Below are positions 15,812 to 24,683 of a stretch of DNA of 64,000 nucleotides, one piece after another; positions within the stretch are counted from its first letter, which is position 1, and each line of letters begins with the position of its first letter. Made by a program: the position numbers and the translations under genes. The notes under the pieces are model-generated. The model saw only the letters and a list, made by a program, of their open reading frames with translations. It ran no database searches and was not told the DNA's origin. Source of the DNA: SIG673 sp045638685. Lineage in GTDB: Bacteria > Bacillota > Clostridia > Oscillospirales > CAG-272. The DNA lies in the NCBI GenBank assembly GCA_045638685.1, contig JAZUBT010000035.1:1-64000 (forward strand). Reading direction: 5' to 3'.

Positions 15812-16309
15812 TCACTTATCCTCCTTCTTCTCAATAGCCTTTATTTTGTCCCTGATTTCGGCTGCTTTTTCATAATTTTCGGAAAGCACAGCTTCCTCCT
15901 GCTCTTTTTTAAGAGCCTCTATTTCGTCTCGTTTGGTAAGCTCCTCAACGTGCTTTCCGGGTGCGGAGCCTGAATGCGTGGTATGACCGTGAATTCCGTA
16001 AATGATTTTTGAAAGCTCCTCGGAGAAAACGTTATAACATTCCGCGCAGCCCGCACGTCCCGTTTTGGCAAGCTCACGTTTTGTTGACTTACAGAGAGGA
16101 CAAATCTTTTTCTCCGCTATTCCCGTGCCGCCAAGTATGCTGTCGCTGAAAAATCCCGAGAAGAGACTGTCGGCGCCACCGCTGAAAAACGTGCCGAGGT
16201 TTTCCTTTTCTGCGCATTCCGAGCAGAGCATACGCTCGCTTACTTCTCCGTTAATTACCTGCTTTATATGAACCGTCGCGCTGTTTTTATGGCATTTCTG
16301 ACACAGCAT
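15812..16309 (-). CDS. mcsA: McsA, zinc-finger activator of McsB
   Basis: A 165-residue protein with paired cysteine motifs at the N-terminus (CQKCH...CSEC) and a second pair in the middle (CPLC...CAEC), which bind zinc. A C-terminal UVR domain (ENYEKAAEIRDKI) follows, as in McsA of Bacillus and Staphylococcus. It stimulates the McsB kinase and is thought to sense thiol or metal stress. It lies between ctsR and mcsB with short gaps. Confidence 0.95.
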   Translation of the reverse strand: MLCQKCHKNSATVHIKQVINGEVSERMLCSECAEKENLGTFFSGGADSLFSGFFSDSILGGTGIAEKKICPLCKSTKRELAKTGRAGCAECYNVFSEELSKIIYGIHGHTTHSGSAPGKHVEELTKRDEIEALKKEQEEAVLSENYEKAAEIRDKIKAIEKKEDK

Positions 16310-16321
16310 ATTTTCTTCCTC

Positions 16322-16744
16322 CTATATTATTGATAAAATTATTTTCTTGATAAGCGATGCCCGTACCGTGTCGCTTACCGCGTAGGCGTTTGCAATATTA
16401 ATTATATTTGCTTCGCGCGGAGTTATGATGCCGCGCTCTGCGAGGTCAATTATAAATATGCTTCCGCTTTTTTCGTCAAGAGTATCACCTATGGTGTAAA
16501 AAAGGTGCATAAGATATTCGTCCTTATGCATAAGCTTCTTGGTTATTCGAACGTAACCGCCACCACCGCGCCTGCTTTCTATAATATAACCCCTTTCGGG
16601 TGTAAAGCGTGAGGTTATGACGTAGTTTATCTGACTTGGAACGCAGCCTATTTGCTCGGCAAGCTCATTTCGTTTAAGCTCAAGGCTTCCGCCCTCCTCC
16701 TCAAGCATCTCGGTCAGCATTTTTTCAATTATATCACTAAGCAT
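16322..16744 (-). CDS. ctsR: Transcriptional repressor CtsR
   Basis: A 140-residue heat-shock repressor. The family N-terminus (LSDIIEKMLTEML) places the start at ATG 16744, preceded by AAGGAAAGG; the open frame runs 39 codons further upstream, but that extension has no family similarity. It shows the helix-turn-helix ELAEQIGCVPSQINYVI and the glycine-rich wing RRGGGGYVRI, whose glycines sense heat in Bacillus CtsR. It is first in ctsR-mcsA-mcsB-clpC and should repress its own promoter through the tandem boxes at 16894-16925. Confidence 0.96.
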   Translation of the reverse strand: MLSDIIEKMLTEMLEEEGGSLELKRNELAEQIGCVPSQINYVITSRFTPERGYIIESRRGGGGYVRITKKLMHKDEYLMHLFYTIGDTLDEKSGSIFIIDLAERGIITPREANIINIANAYAVSDTVRASLIKKIILSII

Positions 16745-16879
16745 TTTTCTACCGTTCCTTTCCTTGACTTTAACCGTTTTATGCAGCTGTGCTTTGAGTG
16801 AAAAAACACGCCGCGCATCTCTCGGGAAATCCCATAGTGTAAGTCGTCTTTTTTGTCGCATTCTTCTTTTTACGGTTTA

Positions 16880-16908
16880 ATTGTAGCACAAAAGTCAAAG
16901 AAAGTCAA
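16880..16908 (-). promoter_or_regulatory. Promoter of the ctsR operon
   Basis: On the minus strand: -35 TTGACT (16908-16903), a 17-bp spacer and -10 TACAAT (16885-16880). The -35 box and the upstream half of the spacer lie within the first CtsR box, as expected for direct steric repression. The leader to the ctsR ATG is about 130 nt. Confidence 0.85.
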
Positions 16909-16925
16909 AGTCAAAGAAAGTCAAA
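16894..16925. promoter_or_regulatory. Two back-to-back CtsR operators
   Basis: Two identical 16-bp boxes, GTCAAAGAAAGTCAAA, at 16894-16909 and 16910-16925 with no gap. Each is the heptad direct repeat known for CtsR. Together they overlap the -35 region of the ctsR promoter. Nothing equivalent was seen before clpP (44132-44292) or clpX (44878-44962). Confidence 0.9.
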
Positions 16926-17047
16926 TGTGTTTTGTTGTTGCTTGTTTGAGAAATAAAACGCGGTTATATCTCGTTTTTTCTCATTTTTTCTCGCTTTTTT
17001 AGTTTTTTGTATTTTTTGAGATTTTTAGTCATTTGCGTAAAAACGTA

Positions 17048-17076
17048 TTGACAATTTTTTCGGTTTGTTTTATAAT
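17048..17076 (+). promoter_or_regulatory. Sigma-A promoter for the exonuclease-ABC unit
   Basis: A perfect -35 TTGACA (17048-17053), a 17-bp spacer and a perfect -10 TATAAT (17071-17076), 67 bp before the exonuclease ATG. It is divergent to the ctsR promoter. The sequence between them (16926-17040) is T-rich, TTTTTTCTC-like, with no gene. Confidence 0.88.
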
Positions 17077-17143
17077 AAAATAAAATACTGTATTACAAGG
17101 GTTTGATAAGGCTTTTCGTATTACAAAAAAGAAAGAAAAACGT

Positions 17144-17686
17144 ATGACAAGAAACGACTGTTCACTTGCTATGCCCGATACCTACGTTGTTTTTGACCTT
17201 GAAACAACGGGGCTTTCCCCGAAAAAGGCGGAAATAATAGAGATAGGCGCCGTAAGAGTAAAAAACGGAAAAATAACGGAGAAATTTCAAACCTACGTAA
17301 AGCCGTATGGGCGTATCCCGCCTATGATAACACAGCTTACGGGGATAACCGAGGAAATGACGGTAAACGCGCCTCGGATAGAGGACGCTCTTCCGATGTT
17401 TATCTCGTTTATAAAGGACGATATTTTATTCGCGCACAACTCCTCCTTTGATTGTCGCTTTATCGGTACTGCCTGTCTTATTCTCGGTTACGATCCGAAA
17501 AACGAAGTAAGAGACAGCCTTGCCTTAGCAAGAAAATACATAAATGCGGAAAATCATAAGCTTGAAACCTTAAAAAATTTTCTCGGTATTAAAAGAAAAT
17601 CACATAATGCCGTCGATGACTGCATTGTAACCTTTGAGGTTATAGAGGAATGCAGAAGAAAATCTATGCTTTTGGAAACAGAGTAA
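17144..17686 (+). CDS. DnaQ-family 3'-5' exonuclease (PolC/epsilon-like)
   Basis: A 180-residue single-domain exonuclease of the DEDDh class. Seen: FDLETTG near residues 12-18 (first Asp and Glu), AHNSSFDCRF (second Asp) and SHNAVDDC (His and last Asp). It resembles the exonuclease module of PolC or the epsilon subunit but has no polymerase domain, so it is a stand-alone nuclease for proofreading or repair. It is separated by a single base from the first ABC gene, so an operon is likely although no functional link is obvious. Confidence 0.9.
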   Translation: MTRNDCSLAMPDTYVVFDLETTGLSPKKAEIIEIGAVRVKNGKITEKFQTYVKPYGRIPPMITQLTGITEEMTVNAPRIEDALPMFISFIKDDILFAHNSSFDCRFIGTACLILGYDPKNEVRDSLALARKYINAENHKLETLKNFLGIKRKSHNAVDDCIVTFEVIEECRRKSMLLETE

Positions 17687-17687
17687 A

Positions 17688-19508
17688 ATGAAAAAGAATA
17701 AAAATACAGATAAGAATACTGAATACAAGACCGTTACAGATTACCTACGACCGTTCAAGCTTTACGTGGTACTCACCGTAACGGTTAAATTTATCGCTAC
17801 CTTTGCCGAGCTTTTCCTGCCGTCCACCCTTTCGTATATGGTCGATACGCTTGCACCCGCAAAGGACGTTAAGAAAATGGTTATTTTCGGTCTTATAATG
17901 GTGCTGTGCTCACTCGTCGCGCTTATAGGAAATATAACGGCGAACAGAATGGCGGCGAAAACGGCGAGTAAGATAACGGAGAAGCTAAGACACGACGTAT
18001 ATGTAAAAACGCTGTCGCTTTCCTGCCAAAAGACCGATGAGTTTACCGTTCCGACGCTTATTTCAAGGCTCACAAGCGATACCTATAACCTACATAATAT
18101 GCTCAGAATGGTACAGCAGGGCGGTATAAGAGGTCCTATAATCGTAATAGGCGGCATAATTATCACCTCGTTTCTCGATAAGGCTTTAACGCTTATACTC
18201 GTCGCGCTTCTGCCTGTCGTTTTCACCATAATATTCTTTATATCAAGAAAGGGTGTAAGAATATACGGAGACGTCCAGAAAACCTCGGACGAAATGGTTT
18301 CCGTGCTTCGTGAAAATATGGAGGGGGTACGTGTAATAAAGGCGCTCTCCAAAACCGAATACGAAAGAGAGCGTTTTTCGGGTATAAACGAAAGGATATA
18401 TAGGTACGACAGAAAAGCGGGAATAACCACAGGTCTTTCGGGCCCTGTTATGAACGTCTTTTTAAATCTCGGCTTTTGCGCGGTTATACTTGCCGGTGCG
18501 TACAGAGTTAACGCCAGACACACAGAGCCGGGTGTTATTATCGCGTTTTTAAGCTATTTTACCCTTATACTTATGGCTATGATGATGATAAACAGAATTT
18601 TTATGCTTATAAGTAAGGGGGTAGCCTCGGGAAAAAGACTTAACGAGGTGCTTAAAGCCCCGTCAGACGACGATTTTACCCCTGTTTCTGCTACGAGTGA
18701 TTGCGTAGAAGCGAATGCCGGTTACGGCTCGCAAGAGCACTTCGAAGCCGAGAAAAGTCAGGAGAGCCATTATCCGTATCACGTTTCCTTTGAAAACGTT
18801 ACCTTTTCCTATTTAAAGAAAAGAAATAACCTTGAAAACCTTTCCTTTAATCTTAAAAGGGGAGAGACGCTTGGAATTATCGGTTCAACCGGCTCGGGTA
18901 AAACCACTATAATTAATCTGCTTCTCAGATTTTATAAAGCCGATAGCGGTGAGGTAAAAATAAACGGAAAAAATATTAACGAGATACCGAGAGGGAAGCT
19001 TTATAAAATGTTCGGCTCGGCGCTGCAAACCGATTTTCTTATGTCGGATACCATAAAAGAAAATATACGCTTTGAAAGAGACATTTCCGACGAGGAGATA
19101 ACCTACGCCGCAGTAAACGCTCTTGCCGACGGCTTTATAAAGGATAAGAGCGGAGGATACGAGCATCTTCTTGACGTAAAAGCGGCAAACCTCAGCGGTG
19201 GACAAAAGCAGCGACTTCTTATCGCAAGAGCCATTGCTGGAAAGCCGGATATACTGATACTTGACGACTCGTGCAGCGGACTTGACTATAAGACCGACTC
19301 TCTTTTACGTCAGAATCTCGGTAGCGGCTACGCCGAATGCACGAAGGTTATTGTTGCTCAAAGAGCGAGCACCGTAATGAACGCCGACCTTATAATTGTA
19401 ATGGACGACGGTGAGGTCGTCGGTATAGGCAGACACGACGAGCTTATGGAGAAATGTGAGCTTTACCGCGAGACTGCGATAGCGCAGATGGCGGCTGCGA
19501 AAGAATAA
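17688..19508 (+). CDS. ABC exporter half-transporter A (permease-ATPase), degenerate-site partner
   Basis: 606 residues: an N-terminal type IV exporter membrane domain with about six helices (to about residue 320), then the ATPase with Walker A GSTGSGKTT, signature LSGGQKQR and Walker B ILILDDSCSGLD. Asp replaces the catalytic Glu after Walker B, as in one subunit of heterodimeric exporters such as BmrCD and TmrAB (family knowledge). An unusual insertion rich in Ser, Glu and His (about residues 335-370) precedes the NBD. It should pair with the next gene to export a lipid, drug or peptide; the substrate is unknown. Confidence 0.92.
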   Translation: MKKNKNTDKNTEYKTVTDYLRPFKLYVVLTVTVKFIATFAELFLPSTLSYMVDTLAPAKDVKKMVIFGLIMVLCSLVALIGNITANRMAAKTASKITEKLRHDVYVKTLSLSCQKTDEFTVPTLISRLTSDTYNLHNMLRMVQQGGIRGPIIVIGGIIITSFLDKALTLILVALLPVVFTIIFFISRKGVRIYGDVQKTSDEMVSVLRENMEGVRVIKALSKTEYERERFSGINERIYRYDRKAGITTGLSGPVMNVFLNLGFCAVILAGAYRVNARHTEPGVIIAFLSYFTLILMAMMMINRIFMLISKGVASGKRLNEVLKAPSDDDFTPVSATSDCVEANAGYGSQEHFEAEKSQESHYPYHVSFENVTFSYLKKRNNLENLSFNLKRGETLGIIGSTGSGKTTIINLLLRFYKADSGEVKINGKNINEIPRGKLYKMFGSALQTDFLMSDTIKENIRFERDISDEEITYAAVNALADGFIKDKSGGYEHLLDVKAANLSGGQKQRLLIARAIAGKPDILILDDSCSGLDYKTDSLLRQNLGSGYAECTKVIVAQRASTVMNADLIIVMDDGEVVGIGRHDELMEKCELYRETAIAQMAAAKE

Positions 19509-19528
19509 GTAAGAAAGGGGGACTTGAA

Positions 19529-21331
19529 ATGAACAGAGGGCATATGCTTCCCGAAAAAGGCGGCAGAGGTGCGTCGGCAGAAAAGCTCAGCTCCGAAAGA
19601 AAAAAGGCCGTTGTTTTCCGTCTATGGAAATATCTTAGCCAAATGCGCTTTCCTTTAATCATAATAGGTATAGTGGTTGTCGCGAGTAACCTTTTCGCTC
19701 TTATCGGGCCGAAGCTTTCCGAGCCTGCGATAAACGCCATAAAGCCCGGAGCGGTTGATTTTGATACCGTTTTCTACTACGTAAGCCTTATGGTTATCTT
19801 TTACGTTGCCTCTGCGCTCCTTTCGTTTTTGCAGTCCTTCCTTATGACAACGGTAAGTAAAAGAATTACCTTTAACATACGCCGCGATCTGTTTGAAAAG
19901 CTCTCGCGCCTACCCGTAAAATTCTTTGACACGCATCAGTCCGGTGAGATTATAAGCACAATGTCCTATGACGTTGATACCGTAAGCGCCTCGCTTTCGG
20001 CAGACCTTATACAGATATGTACGGCGCTTATAACGGTTACGGGATCGTTTATTATGATGCTAACCATTTCGAGAATTCTCGTTTTGGTTTTTGTTGTAAC
20101 GATACCGATGTCGATAATTTTCTCGCGTTACAGAGCTAAAAAGGGCAGACCGCTGTTCAGAGAGCGCTCTGGTAAGCTCGGAGCTATGAACGGATTTGCC
20201 GAGGAATCCATAGGCGGCTTCAGAACAATAAAGGCGTACAATAAGGAAGCGGAGTTTACCGAGCGCTTTGACGTTAAAAACAACGCGGCGAGCGATGCGT
20301 ACCACCGCTCAGACAGACATTCCTGCATAGCAGGGCCCTCGGTAAACTTTATAAATAATATTTCTCTTGCTCTTATCTCCTTTTTCGGAGCGCTTCTTTA
20401 TCTTTACTATCCCGAAACGCTGACGCTCGGAGCAATATCCTCCTTCGTTCTTTATTCAAGGAAGTTTTCCGGTCCGATAAACGAAATTACAAATATATAT
20501 AGCGAAATCCAGTCTGCGCTTGCGGCGGGAGAACGCGTTTTCCGTCTTATGGATGAAAAGGAGGATACTCCTGATAAGGCGGACGCGACGGGCGAGCCTA
20601 TAACTCGCGGCGAGATTGAATTTCAGAACGTTAATTTCGGATATACCGAGGATAAGATTATTATCAAAAATTTCAACTTGAAGGTAAGTCCCGGAAGCGT
20701 TATAGCGATAGTAGGGCATACGGGTGCGGGTAAAACCACGATAGTCAACCTGCTTATGCGCTTTTACGACGTTAATGAGGGTAGAATACTTATCGACGGA
20801 ATAGATGTGCGCGACAGAAAAAGAGACGAGATGCGAAAAGCGTTTACCATGGTTTTGCAGGACACGTGGCTCTTTAACGGAAGCGTATATGACAACATAG
20901 CCTACGGTAGCGAAGACGTATCCGAGGAGGCGGTAAGGGCGGTTGCGGAAAGAGCGAAGATAAACGGCTTTATAGAAGCTCTGCCGAGCGGTTACCGTAC
21001 CGAGATAACGGACAACGGAACCAATATTTCAAAGGGACAAAAGCAGCTGCTTACCATAGCCAGAGCAATGCTTCCCGAAAGCGTAATACTTATACTTGAC
21101 GAAGCGACCTCTAACGTTGATACGAGAACGGAGGCTAAGATAAGCGAGGCGATGTGTAGGCTTATGGAGGGTAAGACCTGCTTCGTTATCGCTCACAGGC
21201 TTTCTACTATACAGAACGCTGACGTGATACTCGTAATGAAGGACGGGCAGGTCGCGGAAAGCGGAAGACACGAGGAGCTCTTGAAAAGAAACGGCGTTTA
21301 CGCCGAGCTTTATTACTCGCAGTACAAATAG
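19529..21331 (+). CDS. ABC exporter half-transporter B (permease-ATPase), catalytic partner
   Basis: 600 residues with the same layout: membrane domain, then Walker A GHTGAGKTT, a non-canonical signature NISKGQKQ in place of LSGGQ, and Walker B VILILDEATSNVD with the catalytic Glu. In the heterodimer, the first subunit's Asp and this subunit's SKGQ should meet in one degenerate ATP site. The other site (this Walker A/Glu with the partner's LSGGQ) is intact. GGGGG precedes the ATG, 20 bp after the first half-transporter, and a terminator follows at once. Confidence 0.92.
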   Translation: MNRGHMLPEKGGRGASAEKLSSERKKAVVFRLWKYLSQMRFPLIIIGIVVVASNLFALIGPKLSEPAINAIKPGAVDFDTVFYYVSLMVIFYVASALLSFLQSFLMTTVSKRITFNIRRDLFEKLSRLPVKFFDTHQSGEIISTMSYDVDTVSASLSADLIQICTALITVTGSFIMMLTISRILVLVFVVTIPMSIIFSRYRAKKGRPLFRERSGKLGAMNGFAEESIGGFRTIKAYNKEAEFTERFDVKNNAASDAYHRSDRHSCIAGPSVNFINNISLALISFFGALLYLYYPETLTLGAISSFVLYSRKFSGPINEITNIYSEIQSALAAGERVFRLMDEKEDTPDKADATGEPITRGEIEFQNVNFGYTEDKIIIKNFNLKVSPGSVIAIVGHTGAGKTTIVNLLMRFYDVNEGRILIDGIDVRDRKRDEMRKAFTMVLQDTWLFNGSVYDNIAYGSEDVSEEAVRAVAERAKINGFIEALPSGYRTEITDNGTNISKGQKQLLTIARAMLPESVILILDEATSNVDTRTEAKISEAMCRLMEGKTCFVIAHRLSTIQNADVILVMKDGQVAESGRHEELLKRNGVYAELYYSQYK

Positions 21332-21332
21332 A

Positions 21333-21358
21333 AAAAAGGCGACCTCGGTCGCCTTTTT
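21333..21358 (+). terminator. Intrinsic terminator of the ABC exporter unit
   Basis: The stem AAAAAGGCGAC (21333-21343) pairs with GTCGCCTTTTT (21348-21358) around a CTCG loop, directly after the stop codon. The T-run supports Rho-independent termination. Confidence 0.88.
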
Positions 21359-21373
21359 ATAATAATGAAAACA

Positions 21374-21404
21374 CCCCGACAGATTTTCTTATGCTCTGTC
21401 GGGG
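21374..21404 (-). terminator. Hairpin, probable terminator of mazG
   Basis: A perfect 10-bp stem, CCCCGACAGA (21374-21383) with TCTGTCGGGG (21395-21404). On the minus strand it is followed by TGTTTTC, so it probably ends the mazG transcript after a 3' UTR of about 150 nt. Confidence 0.65.
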
Positions 21405-21552
21405 ATCAATTTATCCTTCGTGATAAGCTGGAAGCTGCTCTCCCTTATCGTGTTACCAAAACTTTATAAAATAACTTCAACACTTCAATAGCTTCTTATT
21501 TATCTGTCAGTTTTACCGTAAGCTTTGCGTTTATATTACAAGCGCACGGACG

Positions 21553-22209
21553 CTACCCGCGAGTTTGCTCTATAAACGCATCGGAAAGATGACGCAGTAC
21601 AGTCTCTGCGTTAACGTCAAGCTCCTCGCACTTGTATATGGCGTTAAGGAGCGCGTTTGCCGCCTCTCCCTCGGCGCCGCTTAAGAGGTTTTCTCTCGGC
21701 CTTACGTTTTCCTTTGCTGCCTTGTGGATAAGCTTCTGCGCTCTCATAAGAGCGGGGAGAGGCTTTGCCACGGAGCTGAGCTTTTCGGAAAGTCCGCTCT
21801 GCGACTTAGTCTCCGCCTTTATCTTATCCCAATTCTTTAAAACCTCTGCCGAATTTTTAACATTAAGGTTTCCGAAAACGTGAGGGTGGCGAACTATCAT
21901 TTTTTGGCATACGCCGGTAACAACGTCGCCGTAGTTAAATTCACCCGCGTCTGACGAAATGTCGGAGTGGAAAACAATCTGAAGCAGAACGTCCCCAAGC
22001 TCCTCGCAGAGCATTTCGGGGCTTTTCATTTCAATAGCCTCTACCGTTTCGTAGGTTTCCTCAATAAGTCCCGGTATAATGCTTTCGTGTGTTTGCTCGG
22101 CATCCCACGGGCAGCCGTCCTTTCCCCTGAGTATTTTAATAATAAGGAGTAGGTCCTCCGTTGTAAAGCGGTCTTTGGCCTTTAGTAGTTCTTTTTCCTT
22201 TTCGTACAT
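21553..22209 (-). CDS. mazG: Nucleoside triphosphate pyrophosphohydrolase MazG
   Basis: A 218-residue house-cleaning enzyme that hydrolyses (d)NTPs to NMP and PPi. Seen: LRGKDGCPWDAEQTH, the metal-binding EETYE motif in LIEETYETVEAIE, and CEELGDVLLQIVFH. A second, weaker MazG-like segment ends in LPALMRAQKLIHKAAK. It is shorter than the usual 250-270 residues and lacks the family's longer N- or C-terminal extensions, but no frameshift is evident. It is downstream of prs on the same strand. Confidence 0.93.
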   Translation of the reverse strand: MYEKEKELLKAKDRFTTEDLLLIIKILRGKDGCPWDAEQTHESIIPGLIEETYETVEAIEMKSPEMLCEELGDVLLQIVFHSDISSDAGEFNYGDVVTGVCQKMIVRHPHVFGNLNVKNSAEVLKNWDKIKAETKSQSGLSEKLSSVAKPLPALMRAQKLIHKAAKENVRPRENLLSGAEGEAANALLNAIYKCEELDVNAETVLRHLSDAFIEQTRG

Positions 22210-22245
22210 AGACTTTATTCCTTTTTATAAAATTATAAATACAGT

Positions 22246-22287
22246 AAAGCGGATATGCTCTTGAAAAACAAGCTCATACCCGCCTTT
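22246..22287 (-). terminator. Imperfect hairpin between prs and mazG
   Basis: The arms 22246-22263 (AAAGCGGATATGCTCTTG) and 22269-22287 pair with a few mismatches around an A5 loop. On the minus strand it lies 20 bp after the prs stop. The following T-run is weak, so partial read-through into mazG is possible. Confidence 0.5.
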
Positions 22288-22305
22288 TATTTTAATTTTG
22301 TTTTA

Positions 22306-23448
22306 TTAAAGCGTTCCTACAAATTCGGGCTTTAAAACTCCGTTTTCGTCAAGCTTTTCAATAAGCGTATGGATTTTATCAACCTGGTTAAGAAGGGGCC
22401 CTATGCTTTTATTGGTATGGAGAGAAGCAATGAGAAGCGCGACGTATTTGGACATATCAACGTCGGTGTACCAGTCTCTCGCTTTGAGCTCGGGGGTTCT
22501 GTATATAAGGTTGGTGGTGAATATCTGGTCGATTGCTCCGTCTCTGAACGCCTTGTCAATCTTTTTAAGTCCGTTGCAGAAAAGTCCGAAGGAGGCAAAT
22601 ACGAATACGCGTTTTGCGCCTCTGGATTTAAGCTGTCTTGCAACGTCAAGAACAGACTCTCCGGAGGAGATTATATCGTCAACGATTATAACGTCCTTGT
22701 CCTTTACGCTCTTTCCGAGGTACTGGTGAGCCTTTATCGGGTTTTTACCGTCCTTAACAACCGTGTAGTCGCGTCGCTTGTAGAAGGTACCAAGCTCAAG
22801 CTTTAATACGGAGGAGTAGTACATACAGCGGTTCATTCCGCCCTCGTCGGGGGAAATCATCATAAGCTTTTCTTTGTTTATCGCTATATCAGGATACTTC
22901 TTAAGGAGAGCCTTTATCATCTGATAGGTAGGATGAACGTTATCAAAGCTGCACATCGGTATCGCGTTCTGAATACCTATATTATGTATATCAAAGGAAA
23001 TTATGTTTTCAACACCCATTCCCGAAAGCTCCTGAAGGGAGATTGCCGCGTCAAGAGATTCACGGAGGGTACGCTTATCCTGTCTGCCCTCGTAAATCAT
23101 AGGCATAATGACGTTAACTCTGCGTCCCTTTCCCGCAACCGAGCAGATAACTCTCTTTAAATCCTGAAAGTGATCGTCGGGACTCATCGGGTATTCCTTT
23201 TCGTACATTTTGAATTTTTCGCCGTGATTAAATACGTCTGCATATACGAAAATGTCGTGGTTGCGCATGGTGTCGTTTATAACAACCTTTGCCTCACCGG
23301 TTCCGAAACGGATATACTGTGGACGAATCAAAGAGGTTTCGTCGCTTTCAGCCCAAGTTTTAAGCCACGTATCTACCTTGTTAAGAAATTCGTCGCAGCC
23401 TCTTGTGCCTATAATACTGAGCTTACCGCAAATTTGTTCCATTTCCAT
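22306..23448 (-). CDS. prs: Ribose-phosphate pyrophosphokinase (PRPP synthetase)
   Basis: 380 residues. It makes PRPP from ribose 5-phosphate and ATP for nucleotide, histidine and tryptophan synthesis. The PRPP-binding loop VIIVDDIISSGES and the preceding FDIHN motif are present, with EGRQDKRTLRESL in the catalytic region. It is longer than the classic 315-residue form and has an N-terminal extension, a variant common in Clostridia. GGAGG lies 10 bases before the start, and a strong promoter is at 23494-23522. Confidence 0.93.
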   Translation of the reverse strand: MEMEQICGKLSIIGTRGCDEFLNKVDTWLKTWAESDETSLIRPQYIRFGTGEAKVVINDTMRNHDIFVYADVFNHGEKFKMYEKEYPMSPDDHFQDLKRVICSVAGKGRRVNVIMPMIYEGRQDKRTLRESLDAAISLQELSGMGVENIISFDIHNIGIQNAIPMCSFDNVHPTYQMIKALLKKYPDIAINKEKLMMISPDEGGMNRCMYYSSVLKLELGTFYKRRDYTVVKDGKNPIKAHQYLGKSVKDKDVIIVDDIISSGESVLDVARQLKSRGAKRVFVFASFGLFCNGLKKIDKAFRDGAIDQIFTTNLIYRTPELKARDWYTDVDMSKYVALLIASLHTNKSIGPLLNQVDKIHTLIEKLDENGVLKPEFVGTL

Positions 23449-23493
23449 TGTTTTATGTCCTCCAAAAGATAGCAGAAAATATTTATATATTTT

Positions 23494-23522
23494 ATTATAA
23501 CAAAAAAAACAGTATTTTTCAA
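23494..23522 (-). promoter_or_regulatory. Promoter of prs
   Basis: On the minus strand: -35 TTGAAA (23522-23517), a 17-bp spacer and a perfect -10 TATAAT (23499-23494), about 46 bp before the prs start. The rest of the 302-bp gap holds only the terminator at 23666-23709. Confidence 0.8.
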
Positions 23523-23665
23523 CACTTTTACAAATTTTTTAGATAAAAATTTTATCAAAAAAAAGGCTTTGTTTTTGTGTATTTTTCATATAGACAAAAA
23601 TATTGCGGCATAAACAGAAATAAGCCGTCTTAGTGGCAGTTGGTTTTTTATCCGGGTTAAAATTT

Positions 23666-23709
23666 AAGCGTTAATAAGGCGGAAAATAGGCTCCGCTTTA
23701 TTAACGCTT
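23666..23709 (-). terminator. Long-stem terminator of the sugar isomerase-like gene
   Basis: An 18-bp stem with one G-U pair: 23666-23683 (AAGCGTTAATAAGGCGGA) with 23692-23709. On the minus strand it is followed by AAATTTT, and on the plus strand by TTTGATTTT, so it may work both ways. Confidence 0.82.
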
Positions 23710-23750
23710 TTTGATTTTATTAAATTAAAGTCTTTAAGGCTCGGATTTTA

Positions 23751-24596
23751 TTATATTAAAGCCTTGATTGCATCAACAGCCGCGGCGAATGCTGCCTCGC
23801 TGGTAGGATAGCTATCGACTATCTCGGTCTTGTTGTCCTTGTTTTCAAGCTCCGCAAGTCCTGCAAAGACGCGAAGATGAGGCTCAACGGAGAGAGTCAT
23901 TGTGCCGGGGCGCTTCTTAAGCTCGTCAATAATTTCCGGAAGGTGTCCGACACCCTTTCCCGCAGGGCAAACGGTTTTGTCCGCGCGGCAGTCCTTAATG
24001 TGCATGTAGTATATGTAGTCCTTAAGCTGGTTAAATGCGTCGGGGTAGGTTACAACGTCGGACTGAACGAAGTTAGCGGGGTCGAAGATGCACTTGTAGC
24101 CGCCGTTAAAGTATTTCATTATGTCAAGGCAGCCCTCGGTCTTTTCTCCGTAAATGCCCTTTTCGTTCTCGTGGCAAAGGATTGCTCCGCTCGCGTTTGC
24201 GGCGTCAAGCATTCTGCTCATGTAGTCAAGAACCTGAGTTCTGTAAGGAGCGATGTTGGTGGTGTCCGGTACGAAGAAGGAGAAAACTCTGATTCTCGGG
24301 GTGCCGAGTACGTTTGCAAGCTCGCATACGTGCTTGGTAAGCTCGATATGAGCGTTTATATCGTCGGTAAGCTTTATTTTTCCGAGAGGGGAGCCTATCG
24401 ACCAAACGCCAAGTCCGTTTGCGTCAAGCTGCTTTTTAACCTCTTTTGCCTCGTCAACGGTAAGAGTGGAAATGTTCTTGCCGTTAACACCTCTGATTTC
24501 GGTGTATTTAACTCCGTTTTTAAGCATGCCCTCTATCTGCTTTGAAAAGTCCTTAGAGTATTCGTCGGTAAACGCGCTTAATTCAAATTTTGCCAT
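23751..24596 (-). CDS. Sugar phosphate isomerase/epimerase-like TIM-barrel protein
   Basis: 281 residues of the xylose-isomerase-like (AP endonuclease 2) family. Plausible metal ligands are the Glu in LCHENEKG, the Asp in CIFDPANF, the His in YMHIKDC and the Glu in LSVEPHL. It is a separate monocistronic gene with its own consensus promoter and terminator. The exact substrate (a ketose, hydroxypyruvate or an inosose) is not evident. It resembles, in fold only, the N-terminal half of the fusion protein at 7474-9993. Confidence 0.85.
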   Translation of the reverse strand: MAKFELSAFTDEYSKDFSKQIEGMLKNGVKYTEIRGVNGKNISTLTVDEAKEVKKQLDANGLGVWSIGSPLGKIKLTDDINAHIELTKHVCELANVLGTPRIRVFSFFVPDTTNIAPYRTQVLDYMSRMLDAANASGAILCHENEKGIYGEKTEGCLDIMKYFNGGYKCIFDPANFVQSDVVTYPDAFNQLKDYIYYMHIKDCRADKTVCPAGKGVGHLPEIIDELKKRPGTMTLSVEPHLRVFAGLAELENKDNKTEIVDSYPTSEAAFAAAVDAIKALI

Positions 24597-24654
24597 GATG
24601 TTTTTTCCTTTCTTATTTGAAGGTTTTAATATTATTTTTTTTTAAATTTATTAT

Positions 24655-24683
24655 ATTATAACAACATTTTCCTTTTTTGTCAA
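24655..24683 (-). promoter_or_regulatory. Consensus promoter of the sugar isomerase-like gene
   Basis: On the minus strand: a perfect -35 TTGACA (24683-24678), a 17-bp spacer and a perfect -10 TATAAT (24660-24655), about 59 bp before the start. A match this complete suggests high constitutive expression. Confidence 0.88.

Noticed and set aside
16745..16861. N-terminal 39-codon extension of CtsR
   Set aside because: It has no similarity to CtsR. The ATG at 16744 has a ribosome site and gives the conserved N-terminus.
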